Positions 62,901-64,000 of a stretch of 64,000 nucleotides of DNA are shown here, in pieces. The translations under genes and the position numbers were made by a program. The stretch's first letter is position 1; each line of letters opens with the position of its first letter. The notes under the pieces were generated by a model that saw nothing but the letters and a program-made list of their open reading frames with translations, made no database searches and was not told the origin of the DNA. The DNA comes from Liriodendron chinense (Eukaryota > Streptophyta > Magnoliopsida > Magnoliales > Magnoliaceae), in the NCBI GenBank assembly GCA_003013855.2, contig ML058408.1, positions 6,735,356 through 6,799,355 on the forward strand, written 5' to 3'.

Positions 62901-64000
62901 TTCTCATTTAGTTTCCTTTTTGGCCTCCTTTTTGTTATCCGATGTCTTAGGGTTCTTAATAGCACGATCTTTGCCTTTCATGCTATTTCAGAAAACTTAC
63001 CATAAATAAACCTTCCTAATTGGAAATTCCTAAGTTACTACCACATACATAACGTTCTTGGTTCACTCCTCAAGTCCTTTAACCTAGCCTAAACTCGCTT
63101 AAGTGCATCAACGATCCATGGGTGTGACCCTAAGGGTAATTTATGTTTACATGTACGGACCGTTCACGACTTTGGTTCACCTAGGTTTAGTTATTGAATT
63201 TGAGGTCCAAGTCTAATTCCCAAGGTCAAAACTATCCACTTAAGATTCAATCTCACATAAGTCTCACTTTAGGGTTCTAGGTCAATGTCTTGGGCCAATA
63301 GTGAGCCTTGATTCCAAGTGGTCCATAATAAAAAAAAAACTGGGTCCATTACAAGAGAACAATTAATAAGGTCACCAAATTCTTTCTAAGTTCACCGAAA
63401 GCCCAATGTTGAAAATCTAGGCCCAAAAGTGGTAATTTACATCCAATTGTCCTATTATTTCAATATGAAAGTATCTGTTTATATATATGATTAATCACAA
63501 TAGGATACATGGTCGAGATTATGGAAACATTGGTGGGTCCCGACTAGTTCATAAAGTCCTTCAGGCCCATTAACAACATACGCCCAAATTATGCCTTTTT
63601 AGTGTAGCGGGCTGGCGTGGGCCCACTGGGCCGCTGAAGTATTATCTTTTCTTTATTTTCAAATGTCTCCCACATAATGGGGCCCACTCCAATGTCCCAT
63701 GATCACAGCAATCCTACTAAGTTACATTCATAAGAGCTAGACTTGCCATAAAGCCCAAAGATACTAAAATCCATATCTTGGCCCAACAATTAAAACGCAT
63801 TGGCTTTTTAGGGCTAAATATGGACCCAAATAAGGTTTTCCAATATCTAATCATGGATCAAGCCCAATAACCCAAATAACTTATATAAGGTAATTGGGCC
63901 AATTCCTTCTATTTTAGCTTTAAATGGCTTTACATGTACGGCCAAGACTATAATTTTGTGGTCCAAAGGCTGATCTCATTTTGATTACACATCAGTCCTA
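62901..64000. other. Unassigned sequence, right edge
   Basis: No ORF with recognisable similarity. Rich in 'gggccca', 'ttgggccaa' and 'aagcccaa' words, spread over 63290-63900, as in many plant LTR or promoter regions. It may belong to an LTR continuing past the window. Confidence 0.35.

Overview
This is plant nuclear DNA from a repeat-rich, probably large genome. It has LTR retrotransposons of three superfamily branches, tRNA-primed with plant-type primer sites. It also has MITEs, microsatellites, a plastid-DNA insertion and one recognisable host gene exon. Short GTGGGGCCCACC-bearing transposon remnants recall repeats I associate with magnoliid trees, but that taxonomic hint is weak inference.

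Layout. 1-3629: left-truncated Athila-like gypsy element on the minus strand (gag remnant, tRNA-Asp primer site, one LTR). 3811-5406: solo LTR of the same family, plus orientation, with a perfect 5-bp target duplication. 5931-22700: a copia element on the minus strand (TSD acctc) that keeps only gag. Its 5' LTR was split by a young Tat-type gypsy element at 10431-21204 (TSD aacac; two 1004-bp LTRs with 6 differences). 23517-31712: mosaic of degraded gypsy and copia pieces (Tat-like LTR and gag, a minus-strand gag, copia LTR plus gag, a foldback MITE). 31713-39294: Athila-like element, plus strand, lacking its 5' LTR, with a nearly complete gag-pol and a 3' LTR. 39295-53728: Ogre-type Tat element, minus strand (tRNA-Arg primer site), lacking its 3' LTR, with its integrase split by a copia solo LTR (42864-44812, TSD tcttg). 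53729-55900: copia LTR fragment and unassigned sequence. 56006-56560: first exon of an At4g34215-like carbohydrate esterase, the only host gene seen. 56561-64000: two copia pol fragments in opposite orientation, a hAT-type MITE, a MITE between TA and TG microsatellites, and a fused plastid petD-rps4 fragment.

How the parts work. Each gypsy element has or had the usual gag-protease-RT-RNase H-integrase order. Both Tat-lineage elements carry, between pol and the 3' LTR, a gene on the opposite strand. In the young element this antisense gene has two G-boxes, a TATA box, two GT-AG introns with matching phases and a poly(A) signal.

The most unusual signal is in the LTRs. Upstream of the TATA box, most LTRs carry an array of short palindromes or W-boxes. 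The motif differs between subfamilies of one copia family, yet one copia subfamily and the Athila family share the same motif (two GACCGGTC palindromes two bases apart). This looks like a swappable promoter module.
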